This document shows positions 4,772 through 13,555 of a stretch of 14,903 nt of DNA, one piece after another. The notes under the pieces were generated by a model that had not been told where the DNA came from, made no database searches, and was given only the letters and a program-made list of their open reading frames with translations. Each line of letters starts with the position of its first letter. The stretch's first letter is position 1. The position numbers and the translations under genes are program-made. This stretch comes from Zoogloea sp. GTDB taxonomy: Bacteria > Pseudomonadota > Gammaproteobacteria > Burkholderiales > Rhodocyclaceae. Where the stretch lies: the NCBI GenBank assembly GCA_016790385.1, contig JAEUNV010000120.1, positions 1 through 14,903 of the forward strand. Direction: 5' to 3'.

Positions 4772-7666
4772 ATGTCGAAGACCCTTCTTTCCGCCCCCCT
4801 CGCCGCACTCGAACAGGGCGACGACTTCATTCGCCGGCACCTCGGCCCGTGCTCCAAGGAGCTTCCCGGCATGCTCGCCGCCATCGGCGTCGACTCGCTG
4901 GATGCGCTGATTGATCAGACGGTGCCCGCAGGCATCCGCCTGTCCGCACCCCTTGCCCTGGGCGAGCCGACCGCTGAGCATGTGGCCCTAGCCCGGCTCA
5001 AGGCCATTGCCGGCAGGAACGTTGTCAAGAAGTCCCTCATCGGCATGGGCTATTACGACACCATCACGCCCAAGGTCATCCTGCGCAACGTGATGGAGAA
5101 CCCCGGCTGGTATACCGCCTACACGCCTTACCAGGCGGAGATTGCCCAGGGGCGCCTGGAAGCGCTGCTCAACTTCCAGCAGATGGTCATCGATCTGACC
5201 GGGCTGGAACTGGCCAATGCCTCCCTGCTCGACGAAGCCACCGCCGCCGCCGAAGCCATGGCGATGGCCAGACGTATCTCCAAGGTCAAGGGCCAGGGCT
5301 TCTTTGTGGATGAAGGCGTCTTTCCCCAGACTCTCGACGTGGTGCGCACCCGCGCCGACTACTTCGGGTTCGAGCTGATCGTCGGCCCCGCGACCGATGC
5401 AGCCCACCATGAGGTTTTTGGTGCACTGCTCCAATACCCCAATGAACGCGGCGAAGTAACCGACATCTCGGCGGCCATCGCCGGACTCAAGGCCAAGGGT
5501 GCGGTAGCGGCTGTCGCATCCGACCTGATGGCTCTGGTTCTGCTCAAGTCACCGGGCGCGCTCGGCGCAGACATCGCGCTGGGCTCTGCCCAGCGCTTCG
5601 GCGTTCCCCTTGGCTTCGGCGGCCCCCACGCGGCCTTCTTCGCCACCCGCGAAGCCCATGTTCGCTCCATGCCCGGTCGCATCATCGGCGTATCCAAGGA
5701 CACCCGCGGCAAGACTGCCCTGCGCATGAGCCTGCAAACCCGCGAGCAACACATCCGCCGCGAGAAGGCCAACTCCAACATCTGCACATCCCAAGTGCTG
5801 CTCGCCAACATGGCTGGGATGTATGCCGTGTACCACGGGCCGGAAGGACTGCGCACCATCGCCGCGCGCATCCACCGCCTTGCCGCCACCCTCGCCGAGG
5901 GCCTGCGCCAGGCCGGCTTCACGCTCGGCTCGGACTGCTTCTTCGACACCCTGCAAGTGGAAACCGGCGCCCGCTCCGCTGCAATCTATGCCGCAGCCCA
6001 AGCTGCCGGCTACAACCTGCGCCACGTGGACGGCCGTGCGCTGGGCATCGCCATTGATGAGAAGACCACCCGCGACGACATCGCTGCGCTGCTCGCCGCC
6101 TTTGGTGGCGCGGCCGACATGTCCGCTCTGGACGCCTGCGTTGCCGCCCGCGGCGGTAACCTGCCAAAGGCCTTGCTGCGCGACGACGCGATCCTGTCTC
6201 ACCCGGTGTTCAACACGCACCACACAGAACACGAGATGCTGCGCTATCTCAAGCGCCTTCAGAACCGTGATCTGGCACTTGACCATTCAATGATCTCGCT
6301 GGGCTCATGCACCATGAAGCTCAACGCCACCAGTGAGATGATTCCGGTGACGTGGCCCGAATTTGCCGACATCCATCCCTTTGCCCCGGCCGACCAGACC
6401 GCCGGCTACCTCGAGATGATCGGAGGCCTTGCCGCCCAGCTCCGCGAGATCACCGGATTTGACGCGATTTGCATGCAGCCAAACTCCGGCGCCCAGGGCG
6501 AATACGCCGGGCTGGTGGCCATTCAGCGCTATCACGCCTCGCGGGGCGATCACCACCGCAAGGTCTGCCTGATCCCCCGCTCCGCCCACGGCACCAACCC
6601 CGCCACCGCTCAGATGTGCGGCATGGACGTGGTGGCAGTGAACTGCGACGACAGCGGAAACGTCGATCTCACCGATCTGAAGGCAAAGGCGGCCCAGCAC
6701 GCCGACAAACTCGCGGCGCTGATGATCACCTACCCGTCCACCCACGGTGTGTTCGAGGAGGCCATCCGCGATATCTGCGCCACCGTGCATCAATACGGTG
6801 GCCAGGTGTACATGGACGGTGCCAACATGAACGCCCAGGTCGGACTCACCTCCCCCGCCACCATCGGCGCCGACGTGAGCCACATGAACCTCCACAAGAC
6901 CTTCTGCATTCCCCACGGCGGTGGAGGGCCGGGCATGGGTCCGATCGGTCTTAAGGCCCATCTGGCACCGTTCATGGCAGACCATGTGGTGGTCGCCACC
7001 GGGCCGGAAGACCGCCCCAATGCCGGCCAGGGTGCCATCGCCGCAGCGCAGTTCGGCTCGGCCAGCATCCTGCCGATTTCGTGGATGTACATCACCATGA
7101 TGGGTGGTCATGGTCTCAAGCGCGCCACTGAGGTCGCCATCCTCAACGCCAACTACGTGGCGAGCCAGCTCGCTGCGCACTACCCTGTGCTCTACACCGG
7201 CAGCCAGGGGCGTGTTGCCCATGAATGCATCCTCGACATCCGCCCGATCAAGGCCGCCACCGGCATCTCCGAGGTGGATATCGCCAAGCGCCTGATGGAC
7301 TACGGTTTCCACGCCCCCACCATGTCCTTCCCGGTGGCCGGGACGATCATGGTGGAACCGACGGAGTCCGAGGACAAGGGAGAGCTGGATCGCTTCATTG
7401 CCGCCATGGTGAGCATCCGCGAAGAAATCCGTGCCATCGAAGACGGCCGGTTCCCTGCCGACAACAACCCTCTGAAGCACGCGCCCCATACCCAGGCGGA
7501 CTTCCTCGGCGACTGGGACCGCCCCTATTCTCGCCAGGAGGCGGCGTTCCCCCTGGCCTGGGTAGCTGACAACAAGTTCTGGCCGAGCGTAAACCGCATT
7601 GATGACGTGTACGGCGACCGGAACCTGTTCTGCGCCTGCGTGCCGATGGACGAACTGGCTGGCTGA
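4772..7666 (+). CDS. gcvP: Glycine cleavage system P protein (glycine dehydrogenase, decarboxylating)
   Basis: The 964-residue PLP enzyme decarboxylates glycine and loads the aminomethyl group onto the lipoyl arm of the H protein; E. coli GcvP has 957 residues. It is the long single-chain type, not the split GcvPA/GcvPB type. The N-terminal half shows FIRRHLGP and [21 protein letters not shown]. The C-terminal half has the PLP lysine in [18 protein letters not shown] (Lys709; E. coli Lys706), followed by the glycine-rich loop. The reading frame is open back into gcvH, but the ATG at 4772 gives the family N-terminus [13 protein letters not shown] and no other plausible start lies after the gcvH stop. 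The upstream stretch is pyrimidine-rich and lacks a clear Shine-Dalgarno, unlike gcvT and gcvH. Last gene of the operon. Confidence 0.97.
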   Translation: MSKTLLSAPLAALEQGDDFIRRHLGPCSKELPGMLAAIGVDSLDALIDQTVPAGIRLSAPLALGEPTAEHVALARLKAIAGRNVVKKSLIGMGYYDTITPKVILRNVMENPGWYTAYTPYQAEIAQGRLEALLNFQQMVIDLTGLELANASLLDEATAAAEAMAMARRISKVKGQGFFVDEGVFPQTLDVVRTRADYFGFELIVGPATDAAHHEVFGALLQYPNERGEVTDISAAIAGLKAKGAVAAVASDLMALVLLKSPGALGADIALGSAQRFGVPLGFGGPHAAFFATREAHVRSMPGRIIGVSKDTRGKTALRMSLQTREQHIRREKANSNICTSQVLLANMAGMYAVYHGPEGLRTIAARIHRLAATLAEGLRQAGFTLGSDCFFDTLQVETGARSAAIYAAAQAAGYNLRHVDGRALGIAIDEKTTRDDIAALLAAFGGAADMSALDACVAARGGNLPKALLRDDAILSHPVFNTHHTEHEMLRYLKRLQNRDLALDHSMISLGSCTMKLNATSEMIPVTWPEFADIHPFAPADQTAGYLEMIGGLAAQLREITGFDAICMQPNSGAQGEYAGLVAIQRYHASRGDHHRKVCLIPRSAHGTNPATAQMCGMDVVAVNCDDSGNVDLTDLKAKAAQHADKLAALMITYPSTHGVFEEAIRDICATVHQYGGQVYMDGANMNAQVGLTSPATIGADVSHMNLHKTFCIPHGGGGPGMGPIGLKAHLAPFMADHVVVATGPEDRPNAGQGAIAAAQFGSASILPISWMYITMMGGHGLKRATEVAILNANYVASQLAAHYPVLYTGSQGRVAHECILDIRPIKAATGISEVDIAKRLMDYGFHAPTMSFPVAGTIMVEPTESEDKGELDRFIAAMVSIREEIRAIEDGRFPADNNPLKHAPHTQADFLGDWDRPYSRQEAAFPLAWVADNKFWPSVNRIDDVYGDRNLFCACVPMDELAG

Positions 7667-7683
7667 GATGTCCCGACCACGAC

Positions 7684-7710
7684 GCGGCCTTTCCCCTGCG
7701 GAGAGGCCGC
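7684..7710. terminator. Hairpin between convergent gcvP and protease genes, possible bidirectional terminator
   Basis: Bases 7684-7694 pair with 7700-7710 in an 11-bp GC-rich stem (one G-T pair) closed by a 5-nt loop. It sits in the 53-nt gap between two genes that end facing each other. On the plus strand the sequence after it is ATTGACGGTTTATC, a poor T-run, and on the minus strand there is none. Termination is therefore likely by position but not proven by the classic signal. Confidence 0.55.
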
Positions 7711-7719
7711 ATTGACGGT

Positions 7720-8502
7720 TTATCGAGCCAGCAGCGCTTTCAGGTAAGAGATGGGAACGGCGTAGGAAATACCCGAGGGACTGGAGATGGCGTTTTCCTT
7801 CATACCCTTGATGAAGACCATATTGAGCACTCCCACGACATCTCCACTGTTCAAGTCATAGAGTGGGCTGCCACTGTTCCCCGGATAGGCAACGATATCG
7901 AGCTGGAACACCATATAGCCCCCGAGCTTCAGGCGCCGGACTGCACCGGGATCCAGCTGGTTCGCCGAAGGCAGAGGCTGGCCGACCGGCGTCACTGCGG
8001 CGATGATGCCCCGATGGGTCACCGGAACGATCCCCATGCTCGCCCCGAGGGGAAAACCCGTCATGGCCACATCCTGACCATCACGGACCGCATCCGAATC
8101 GCCTAGCCGTACAGGCGTCATTGACGGCCCCGAAACCCACAGCACCGCCAGATCGTGATCCGGATCGCGCTCATCCCGCTCAACGGCGCGCACGCTCACC
8201 CGCCCGGAGCCCGGAAGCGCAATCACCAACCGCTCATCCGAACTGCGGCTGTTTGCCGTGGACGCTATCACGTGCGCGTTGGTGGCCACCTGCCTGCCGT
8301 CGCCCACAACAAAGCCGGTACCCAGAAACTTGAATTGGGGACTGCGCGTGGGCGTGAAGGTCCCCACCGCCACAACGGAAGGTTTGACCTGCGCCACCGT
8401 TCCGGGGAGATCGGCCAGCGCCGATGCCGGAAGAAGCATTGCAAGGCAAACGCCAAGAAAACGACGCCGCAGGGTTCCCGCCCGGCCGGCGGTGGTGGTC
8501 AC
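7720..8502 (-). CDS. Small periplasmic trypsin-like serine protease (S1C / DegP-like fold, no PDZ)
   Basis: The 260-residue protein has a Sec signal peptide: an Arg-rich n-region (LRRRFLG), the hydrophobic stretch CLAMLLPASALA, and a likely cut after Ala30. The mature part is one chymotrypsin-like domain with a complete triad: His77 in TNAHVI, Asp117 in DHDLAVL and Ser210 in YPGNSGSPLYD. Family DegP/HtrA enzymes carry one or two C-terminal PDZ domains; here the protein ends right after the protease domain, so regulation must differ. The start is a GTG that overlaps the stop of the transglycosylase gene (GTGA), suggesting translational coupling. It is the last gene before the convergent gcv operon. 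Substrate unknown. A role in processing or quality control of exported envelope or PEP-CTERM proteins is inference from its position. Confidence 0.87.
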   Translation of the reverse strand: MTTTAGRAGTLRRRFLGVCLAMLLPASALADLPGTVAQVKPSVVAVGTFTPTRSPQFKFLGTGFVVGDGRQVATNAHVIASTANSRSSDERLVIALPGSGRVSVRAVERDERDPDHDLAVLWVSGPSMTPVRLGDSDAVRDGQDVAMTGFPLGASMGIVPVTHRGIIAAVTPVGQPLPSANQLDPGAVRRLKLGGYMVFQLDIVAYPGNSGSPLYDLNSGDVVGVLNMVFIKGMKENAISSPSGISYAVPISYLKALLAR

Positions 8503-9443
8503 TGCCCCGCCGCCTTGAGAGCCTGCAAGGCTGGCGACGCAGCCACCACGCGGGCATCAAAGGGGTGATCGTGGCGCTGGAAGAAAGCGAGAATACGCCG
8601 CACGTAATTCTGGGTTTCCTTGTACGGCGGTACGCCCCGATAGCGGTCCACTGCGCCCTCCCCCGCGTTGTAACCCGCCACCGCCAGCGCAACATTGCCC
8701 TGATAGTAGGCAAGCAACCAGCGCAGATAGGCCAGACCGCCCTTGATATTTTGAACCGGATCGTAGCTGTCCTTGACGTTGAACCGACTCGCAGTTTCGG
8801 GAATCAGCTGCATCACCCCCATGGCGCTCTTCGGAGAGGTCGCATTGGGGTCGAAGTTGGACTCGGTGGTCGCAATGGCAAGGGCCAGCCTGGGCTCGAT
8901 GGAAAAGCGGGGCGCCAGGGTGGTGATCAACTCGACCACCTTCTTCTTCTGCTCAGGCAGGGAAGCGAGATACTTGCGGGTATCCCAGCTATCCCTCGCG
9001 GCAAAGCCACGATCGAGCACGCGGGGCAGCAGGCAGTCGGGCACATCTCCGGTGTAATCGCCTACGAGACGACGCGCCTTCTCTGCGCCAACGTGCCCTT
9101 TGGTCAGCGCCATTTCAAAAAGTGTTGCCGCGTAAGCATCGTTGCGGTCGACACCGCGGCCATTGGCGTACATCCAGCCGAGGCTGTACATCGCTTCCGC
9201 GCTACCCGCGCGGGCCGCCTCGCAGTAGAGGTCGGCTGCACGCGCCGGATCACGGGGCACTCCCTCACCGTGCTCAAGGGCAACGGCCTGCTCGACAAGC
9301 TCTTGCAGCTCACCGGTAAGCCCATCCGGAACCCCCGCGATGGCCGACACCGCCGCCAGGGTGCCCCCTGCCAGCAGGACAGTCCGGAGACTCCGGGCGG
9401 ACAGGCAGGCGGCCACCCGGAGCATGGGCGTCACAGCCGCCAT
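8499..9443 (-). CDS. Sel1-repeat lytic transglycosylase (SLT domain, periplasmic)
   Basis: The 314-residue protein has a signal sequence (hydrophobic core about 20-36, likely cut near AIA-GVP). A short Sel1-like repeat region follows (about 45-120; AADLYCEAARAG and AEAMYSLGWMYANGRGV are the typical repeat strings), then a C-terminal SLT domain (about 165-285). SLT motifs present are TTESNFDP with catalytic Glu194, SPKSAMGVMQLIPETASRF, GLAYLRWLL, VAGYNAGEGAV and PPYKETQNYV. Such enzymes cleave peptidoglycan between MurNAc and GlcNAc with 1,6-anhydro formation. No lipobox is seen. The ATG at 9443 has GGAG 9 nt upstream and lies inside the end of the dehydrogenase gene (13-nt overlap); an ATG at 9425 is an alternative. 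The protease gene follows with a 4-nt overlap. It may make local gaps in the wall for export of the polysaccharide or a secretion complex, which is inference. Confidence 0.9.
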   Translation of the reverse strand: MAAVTPMLRVAACLSARSLRTVLLAGGTLAAVSAIAGVPDGLTGELQELVEQAVALEHGEGVPRDPARAADLYCEAARAGSAEAMYSLGWMYANGRGVDRNDAYAATLFEMALTKGHVGAEKARRLVGDYTGDVPDCLLPRVLDRGFAARDSWDTRKYLASLPEQKKKVVELITTLAPRFSIEPRLALAIATTESNFDPNATSPKSAMGVMQLIPETASRFNVKDSYDPVQNIKGGLAYLRWLLAYYQGNVALAVAGYNAGEGAVDRYRGVPPYKETQNYVRRILAFFQRHDHPFDARVVAASPALQALKAAGQ

Positions 9444-10711
9444 ACCTTTGCTCCAGCGGCTTCAAGGGCCGCCGGGTCGTAGAAACTCTTCACATCCGTG
9501 AAGACACCGTTGGGCACCAGCTTTTCGCAAAGCTGGCCGACGCCCATGTCGGCGTACTCATGGTGGGCCACAGCAGCCACGATGGCGCAAGCGCGCGGCA
9601 GCTCGTTCCAGGCAGTCAGGCTCACCCCGTACTCGTGCTGAGCCTCGGCGGACTCGGCAACCGGGTCATGCACCACAACATTGCAGCCGAAACTCTGCAG
9701 TTCGCGGATCACGTCGATGACCTTGCTGTTGCGCAGGTCCGGGCAGTTTTCCTTGAACGTGAGGCCGAGAACGATCACGTCGGCACCCTTGATGTTATGG
9801 CCCGCGCTGATCATTTCCTTGACGGTCTGCTCGGCCACGTACTTGCCCATGCTGTCATTGATGCGACGGCCGGCCAGAATGACTTGAGGGTGATAGCCCA
9901 GCATGTCGGCCTTGTGGGTCAGATAGTAGGGGTCCACACCAATGCAGTGGCCGCCCACCAGACCCGGTCGGAAGGGCAGAAAATTCCACTTGGTGCCCGC
10001 CGCCTTCAGGACTTCCAGGGTGTCGATGCCGATCTTATGGAAGATCACGGACAATTCGTTCATCAGAGCGATGTTGAGGTCGCGCTGGGTGTTTTCAATG
10101 ACCTTGGCGGCCTCAGCCACCTTGATCGAGCTCGCCGGATAGACGCCGGCGGTGATCACCGCTCCGTAAACCTCCTCGACCGTCTTCAGCGTTTCCGGAG
10201 TATCACCGGACACCACCTTCATGATCTTGGTGACCGTCCGCTCCTTGTCGCCCGGATTGATCCGCTCGGGCGAGTAGCCGACGTTGAAATCCTGCTTCCA
10301 CTTCATGCCCGAGAACTTCTCGAGAATCGGGATGCACACCTCCTCGGTTGCGCCCGGGTACACGGTGGACTCATACACCACGATGGCGCCACGCTTCATG
10401 TGCTTGCCAACGCTTTCGGAGGACTTCACCAGGGGGGTGAAATCCGGCTGGTGGGCATCGTCCACCGGGGTCGGCACGGCCACGATGATGAAGTCGGCTT
10501 CGCCGATGATCGTCGGATCGGTGCTGCAGGTCAGGTGCGTGGCGGCCTTCAGATCTTCGGTGCTGACCTCACCGGTGGGATCGACAAAACGGCCGTAAGC
10601 CGCAACCTTTTCAGCAGACAGATCGAAACCAACGGTCTTCATCTTCTTGCCGAACTCGACAGCAAGGGGCAGGCCAACGTAGCCAAGGCCGATAACTGCA
10701 ATGGTGCTCAT
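9431..10711 (-). CDS. tviB: UDP-N-acetyl-hexosamine 6-dehydrogenase (TviB/WbpO type nucleotide sugar dehydrogenase)
   Basis: The 426-residue enzyme oxidises C6 of a UDP-N-acetylhexosamine with two NAD+, giving a UDP-amino-uronic acid for polysaccharide synthesis. It aligns throughout with Salmonella TviB (UDP-GlcNAc) and Pseudomonas WbpO (UDP-GalNAc). Visible blocks are the Rossmann motif VIGLGYVGLPLAVEFGK, VVYESTVYPGATEE, VGYSPERINPGDK, KVIENTQRDLNIALMNEL, KWNFLPFRPGLVGGHCIGVD with catalytic Cys256, and LGLTFKENCPDLRNSKV. GlcNAc versus GalNAc specificity cannot be decided by eye. The frame is open to a TTG at 10720, but AGGA lies directly against that codon and 9 nt before the ATG at 10711, so the ATG was chosen. 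It follows prsT by 43 nt and overlaps the transglycosylase gene. No TviC-type epimerase is in the window. Confidence 0.92.
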   Translation of the reverse strand: MSTIAVIGLGYVGLPLAVEFGKKMKTVGFDLSAEKVAAYGRFVDPTGEVSTEDLKAATHLTCSTDPTIIGEADFIIVAVPTPVDDAHQPDFTPLVKSSESVGKHMKRGAIVVYESTVYPGATEEVCIPILEKFSGMKWKQDFNVGYSPERINPGDKERTVTKIMKVVSGDTPETLKTVEEVYGAVITAGVYPASSIKVAEAAKVIENTQRDLNIALMNELSVIFHKIGIDTLEVLKAAGTKWNFLPFRPGLVGGHCIGVDPYYLTHKADMLGYHPQVILAGRRINDSMGKYVAEQTVKEMISAGHNIKGADVIVLGLTFKENCPDLRNSKVIDVIRELQSFGCNVVVHDPVAESAEAQHEYGVSLTAWNELPRACAIVAAVAHHEYADMGVGQLCEKLVPNGVFTDVKSFYDPAALEAAGAKVWRL

Positions 10712-10754
10712 GGGGGTCAATCCTGAAAAGAGTCCAAGTTAGAAATGGATAGCA

Positions 10755-13538
10755 TCAAAGTGAGGCGCGGAGTTTGTCGATTTCGTTGCGGATCGGCGCC
10801 TTCTCCGGCGCATTCTTGAGCGCTTCGTCCAACTCCTTGCGGGCTCCGTCCTTGTCGCCGTTCGCTGCCAGCGCCTTGGCCAGACTGAGGCGAAGCTGCG
10901 GGAGTTTGGGACCAAGGCTGACCGCCTTGCGGAGGTTCTCCAGACCCTTCGCCTTCTCTCCGTTTTCGATCTGCAGCATGCCCAGGGTGTCGAGCACCAC
11001 CGGACTGTTGGGTGCCAGGGCGACCGCCTGCTGGGCGATGCCAACCGCGCTCTTGTCGTTGAGCTTGCCCAGGGCCCAGGCCAGGTTGTTCAGCACCATC
11101 GGATTCTTCGGTGCGATCTCCTGCATCTGGCGATACTGCTGGACTGCCTGATCGTACTTCTGCTCGGCAAGGCTGCGCTCGGCGAGGTAAGTTCGGACCG
11201 TGAGATCCTTGGGGTTCGCCTTGATCCAGTCGGCTGCCAACCTGGCTGCATCTTGCGGCTGATTGGCGGCGAGATGGGCGTTATGCAGGCGCAGGACCGA
11301 CGCCGCGCTCTTCTCCCGCTTGTAGGCCTCTTCGTAGAGCTTGACAGCCTCCGCACGCTTGCCGACGGAGAGCAGGCTTTCCGCTTCAAGAATGTAGCCT
11401 ATCGCAGAATCCTTGCGCTGGCGCTGCACATCCTTCGCAATGGCAATTGCCGCGTCACCGCGCTTGTTGTTCAGGAGAATCGCCACCAGACGCTGCTGAG
11501 CTTCGAGGGAGTCTGGCTTGACCGCAAGCGCCTTGCGGAGATTCTGCTCCGCCCCGGCGATATCCTTGCTGCCCACCATCAGATCCGCCATGGCGATCAA
11601 CGGAACCGGGGAGCCGGGAACACGGGCAGCGAGCTTTCCGTAGGTGGCAAGCGCCTGTTGTATTTCACCCGCAGCGACCTGGGAGCGGCCAAGGAGATCG
11701 AGAACGGCAGGTTCATCCGGCGCGGTGACCGCGGCCTCCTGAGAAAGCGCGAGGGCACGCTTGGCATCGCCGGCCTGGACGAGCAGACGCACCAGAGCCA
11801 GACGTACCGGCAGCGAGGCAGGACTTGCCGTCAAGCCCTTTTCAAGCACAGCCTGCACATCCTTGGCCTGGGCTCCCGTCATCGCCATGAACTCGGCGTA
11901 CTGAAGATAAGCCTGGGCATGGCCCGGGTTCTTGGACAGGAAACTTTCGTAGCGTTTGCGGGCCACGTCGAGCTGCTTGTCCTGGATGTCCAGACGGGCC
12001 AGATTGCTCAGCGCAGGCAGGAAGTCCGGCTTCAGCTCCAGGGCCTTGTCAAAGGCCTTGCGCGCACCGGCGTTGTCCTTGAGTACGAGAAGCACGCCAC
12101 CTTTCATGTTGTGGGTGACAGGATCGTTGGGCTTCTTCTTCTCGAGGGTCTGAACGGCGCTCATTGCCTTGGCGGTCTCATTTCGCCGGAGGTGGGCCAT
12201 GATCAGGGTCACGTCGGCCTGGATGCTCTCCGAATCCAGGGCGGAGGCAGCCTCGAGATCCTGGAATGCTCGATCCGTTTCTCCGCCGGCGAGTCGCGAC
12301 ACACCGAGGCGGGTGCGATATTGGGCGTTGTTGGGATCGGCTTTGGCGGCGCGGGAAAAATACTCTTCAGAGCGGGTGAAATCCCCGTTCATGGCAAACA
12401 CCTGGCCCGCCAGATTGAGAACCGCGACGTCCTCGGAATTGTCCTTGATCAACGGCTGAAGCAAGTCAAGGGCCTTGCCCGGCTCACGCAGCCCCAGTAA
12501 GGCCGACACCAGCAGACGCCGCGCGTAGAGATGGCCCGGCACCTTGTCGAGCACCCTGGTCAGGTTTTCCTGGGCCTGGGAATAATCACCCCGCTGCAAC
12601 TGTAGTGAAGAGGCCAGCAGCAAGGCAGGCACGTATTCGGGGGCGACACGCAGCACCTGCTGGATGCCTTCATAAGCCTCCTTGTTCTTGCCGTTCTTCA
12701 CGTCAAGAAAGGCCTGCATGTATATCGCCAGCGGATGATTGCCGACAGCCTTCCGCAGGGCGCCAACCTTGGCCTGCGCAGCCTCGAGCTTGTTGGCACG
12801 GATCAATAGCGAGATCACGCTCTGGTAGGCGGAAATCTCGGTAGGCTTTGCGTCAATCACCGCCTCATAAGCCGTGATGGCTTCGTCGGTCCGGTTCTTG
12901 GCAAGCAGCAGATCGCCGCGCAGGCTATGGGCTTCAGGCAGCTTGGGCGCATCCTTCAAAATGGCGTCCACTTCCACCATGGCACCATCCAGGTCCCGGT
13001 CAAGGGCACGCATGCGGGCAAGCCCGACCCGTGCCAGCGGAAAACCGGGCGATGCCTTCACCGCCGCATTGAACTCATCCTGGGCGGGGATACGCTTGCC
13101 CTGCTGAAGCAGGGCGAACCCCTTGGAGGTCATCAACGACGCCTTGGCTTCCGGCTGGCTCAACTCCTTGCCACCCAATTCGGTGATGAGGCGTTGCCCC
13201 TGACCACCCGCAAGCATTGCCCGGGCAAGGAGGGGAACCACCTCATCGGCGGAAAAACCCATGTCGAGCGCTCGGGAAAGTTCCTTTTCCGCACCCGCAT
13301 AGTCACCCTGATCGTAATTCACCTTCCCCAGAAGAAAACGAGCCTCGGCAAGACTCGGATTCTTCTGAAGAGCGTTCTTCAACTGAATCGAAGCCGCATT
13401 CCGATCATTCTTCGCGATGTACTCCTTGGCCGACGCCACCATGGTCTCCGGACTGTCTCCGCAGGCCGCGAGCAGGAGTACACAAAGGGCGCTGACGGCG
13501 GTGTTCCGCACTCGGTTCTGTTTGGTCTTGGAGCGCAT
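10755..13538 (-). CDS. prsT: PEP-CTERM system TPR-repeat lipoprotein PrsT
   Basis: The 927-residue protein has a lipoprotein signal, with a basic n-region (MRSKTKQNRVR), a hydrophobic core and the lipobox LLAAC. The modified Cys would be residue 26. The rest is an almost unbroken array of tetratricopeptide repeats to the C-terminus, about two dozen by eye; NLAWALGKLND and LLGKVNYDQGDYAGAEKEL are good examples. This layout, length and position directly after prsR match the PrsT family found with exosortase/PEP-CTERM and exopolysaccharide genes. Its biochemical role is unknown; TPR lipoproteins of this kind usually act as scaffolds in polysaccharide export or protein assembly at the envelope. 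The frame also opens at a GTG at 13559 that overlaps the prsR stop (GTGA), and at an ATG at 13544. AAGGA lies 9 nt before the ATG at 13538, which also gives the best signal peptide. Confidence 0.93.
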   Translation of the reverse strand: MRSKTKQNRVRNTAVSALCVLLLAACGDSPETMVASAKEYIAKNDRNAASIQLKNALQKNPSLAEARFLLGKVNYDQGDYAGAEKELSRALDMGFSADEVVPLLARAMLAGGQGQRLITELGGKELSQPEAKASLMTSKGFALLQQGKRIPAQDEFNAAVKASPGFPLARVGLARMRALDRDLDGAMVEVDAILKDAPKLPEAHSLRGDLLLAKNRTDEAITAYEAVIDAKPTEISAYQSVISLLIRANKLEAAQAKVGALRKAVGNHPLAIYMQAFLDVKNGKNKEAYEGIQQVLRVAPEYVPALLLASSLQLQRGDYSQAQENLTRVLDKVPGHLYARRLLVSALLGLREPGKALDLLQPLIKDNSEDVAVLNLAGQVFAMNGDFTRSEEYFSRAAKADPNNAQYRTRLGVSRLAGGETDRAFQDLEAASALDSESIQADVTLIMAHLRRNETAKAMSAVQTLEKKKPNDPVTHNMKGGVLLVLKDNAGARKAFDKALELKPDFLPALSNLARLDIQDKQLDVARKRYESFLSKNPGHAQAYLQYAEFMAMTGAQAKDVQAVLEKGLTASPASLPVRLALVRLLVQAGDAKRALALSQEAAVTAPDEPAVLDLLGRSQVAAGEIQQALATYGKLAARVPGSPVPLIAMADLMVGSKDIAGAEQNLRKALAVKPDSLEAQQRLVAILLNNKRGDAAIAIAKDVQRQRKDSAIGYILEAESLLSVGKRAEAVKLYEEAYKREKSAASVLRLHNAHLAANQPQDAARLAADWIKANPKDLTVRTYLAERSLAEQKYDQAVQQYRQMQEIAPKNPMVLNNLAWALGKLNDKSAVGIAQQAVALAPNSPVVLDTLGMLQIENGEKAKGLENLRKAVSLGPKLPQLRLSLAKALAANGDKDGARKELDEALKNAPEKAPIRNEIDKLRASL

Positions 13539-13555
13539 CTGCATGGATCCTTGAA

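Noticed and set aside
6305..7489. 394-codon minus-strand open frame
   Set aside because: It is antisense to gcvP, which has full family support, and is His/Gly/Val-rich as expected for a shadow frame.
9560..10726. 388-codon plus-strand open frame
   Set aside because: It is an exact antisense shadow of the TviB-type dehydrogenase, with no recognisable domain.
10712..10754. Possible terminator or promoter between prsT and the dehydrogenase
   Set aside because: The 43-nt gap shows no stable hairpin with a T-run and no paired -35/-10. It holds only the AGGA ribosome binding site.
11253..12500. 415-codon plus-strand open frame
   Set aside because: It is antisense to the TPR array of prsT; the repetitive gene gives long shadow frames. 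No motif supports it.
12791..12815. TTGGCACG on the plus strand as a sigma-54 -24 element
   Set aside because: The matching -12 GC dinucleotide is not at the required spacing (TA is found), it lies inside prsT in antisense, and no gene follows.
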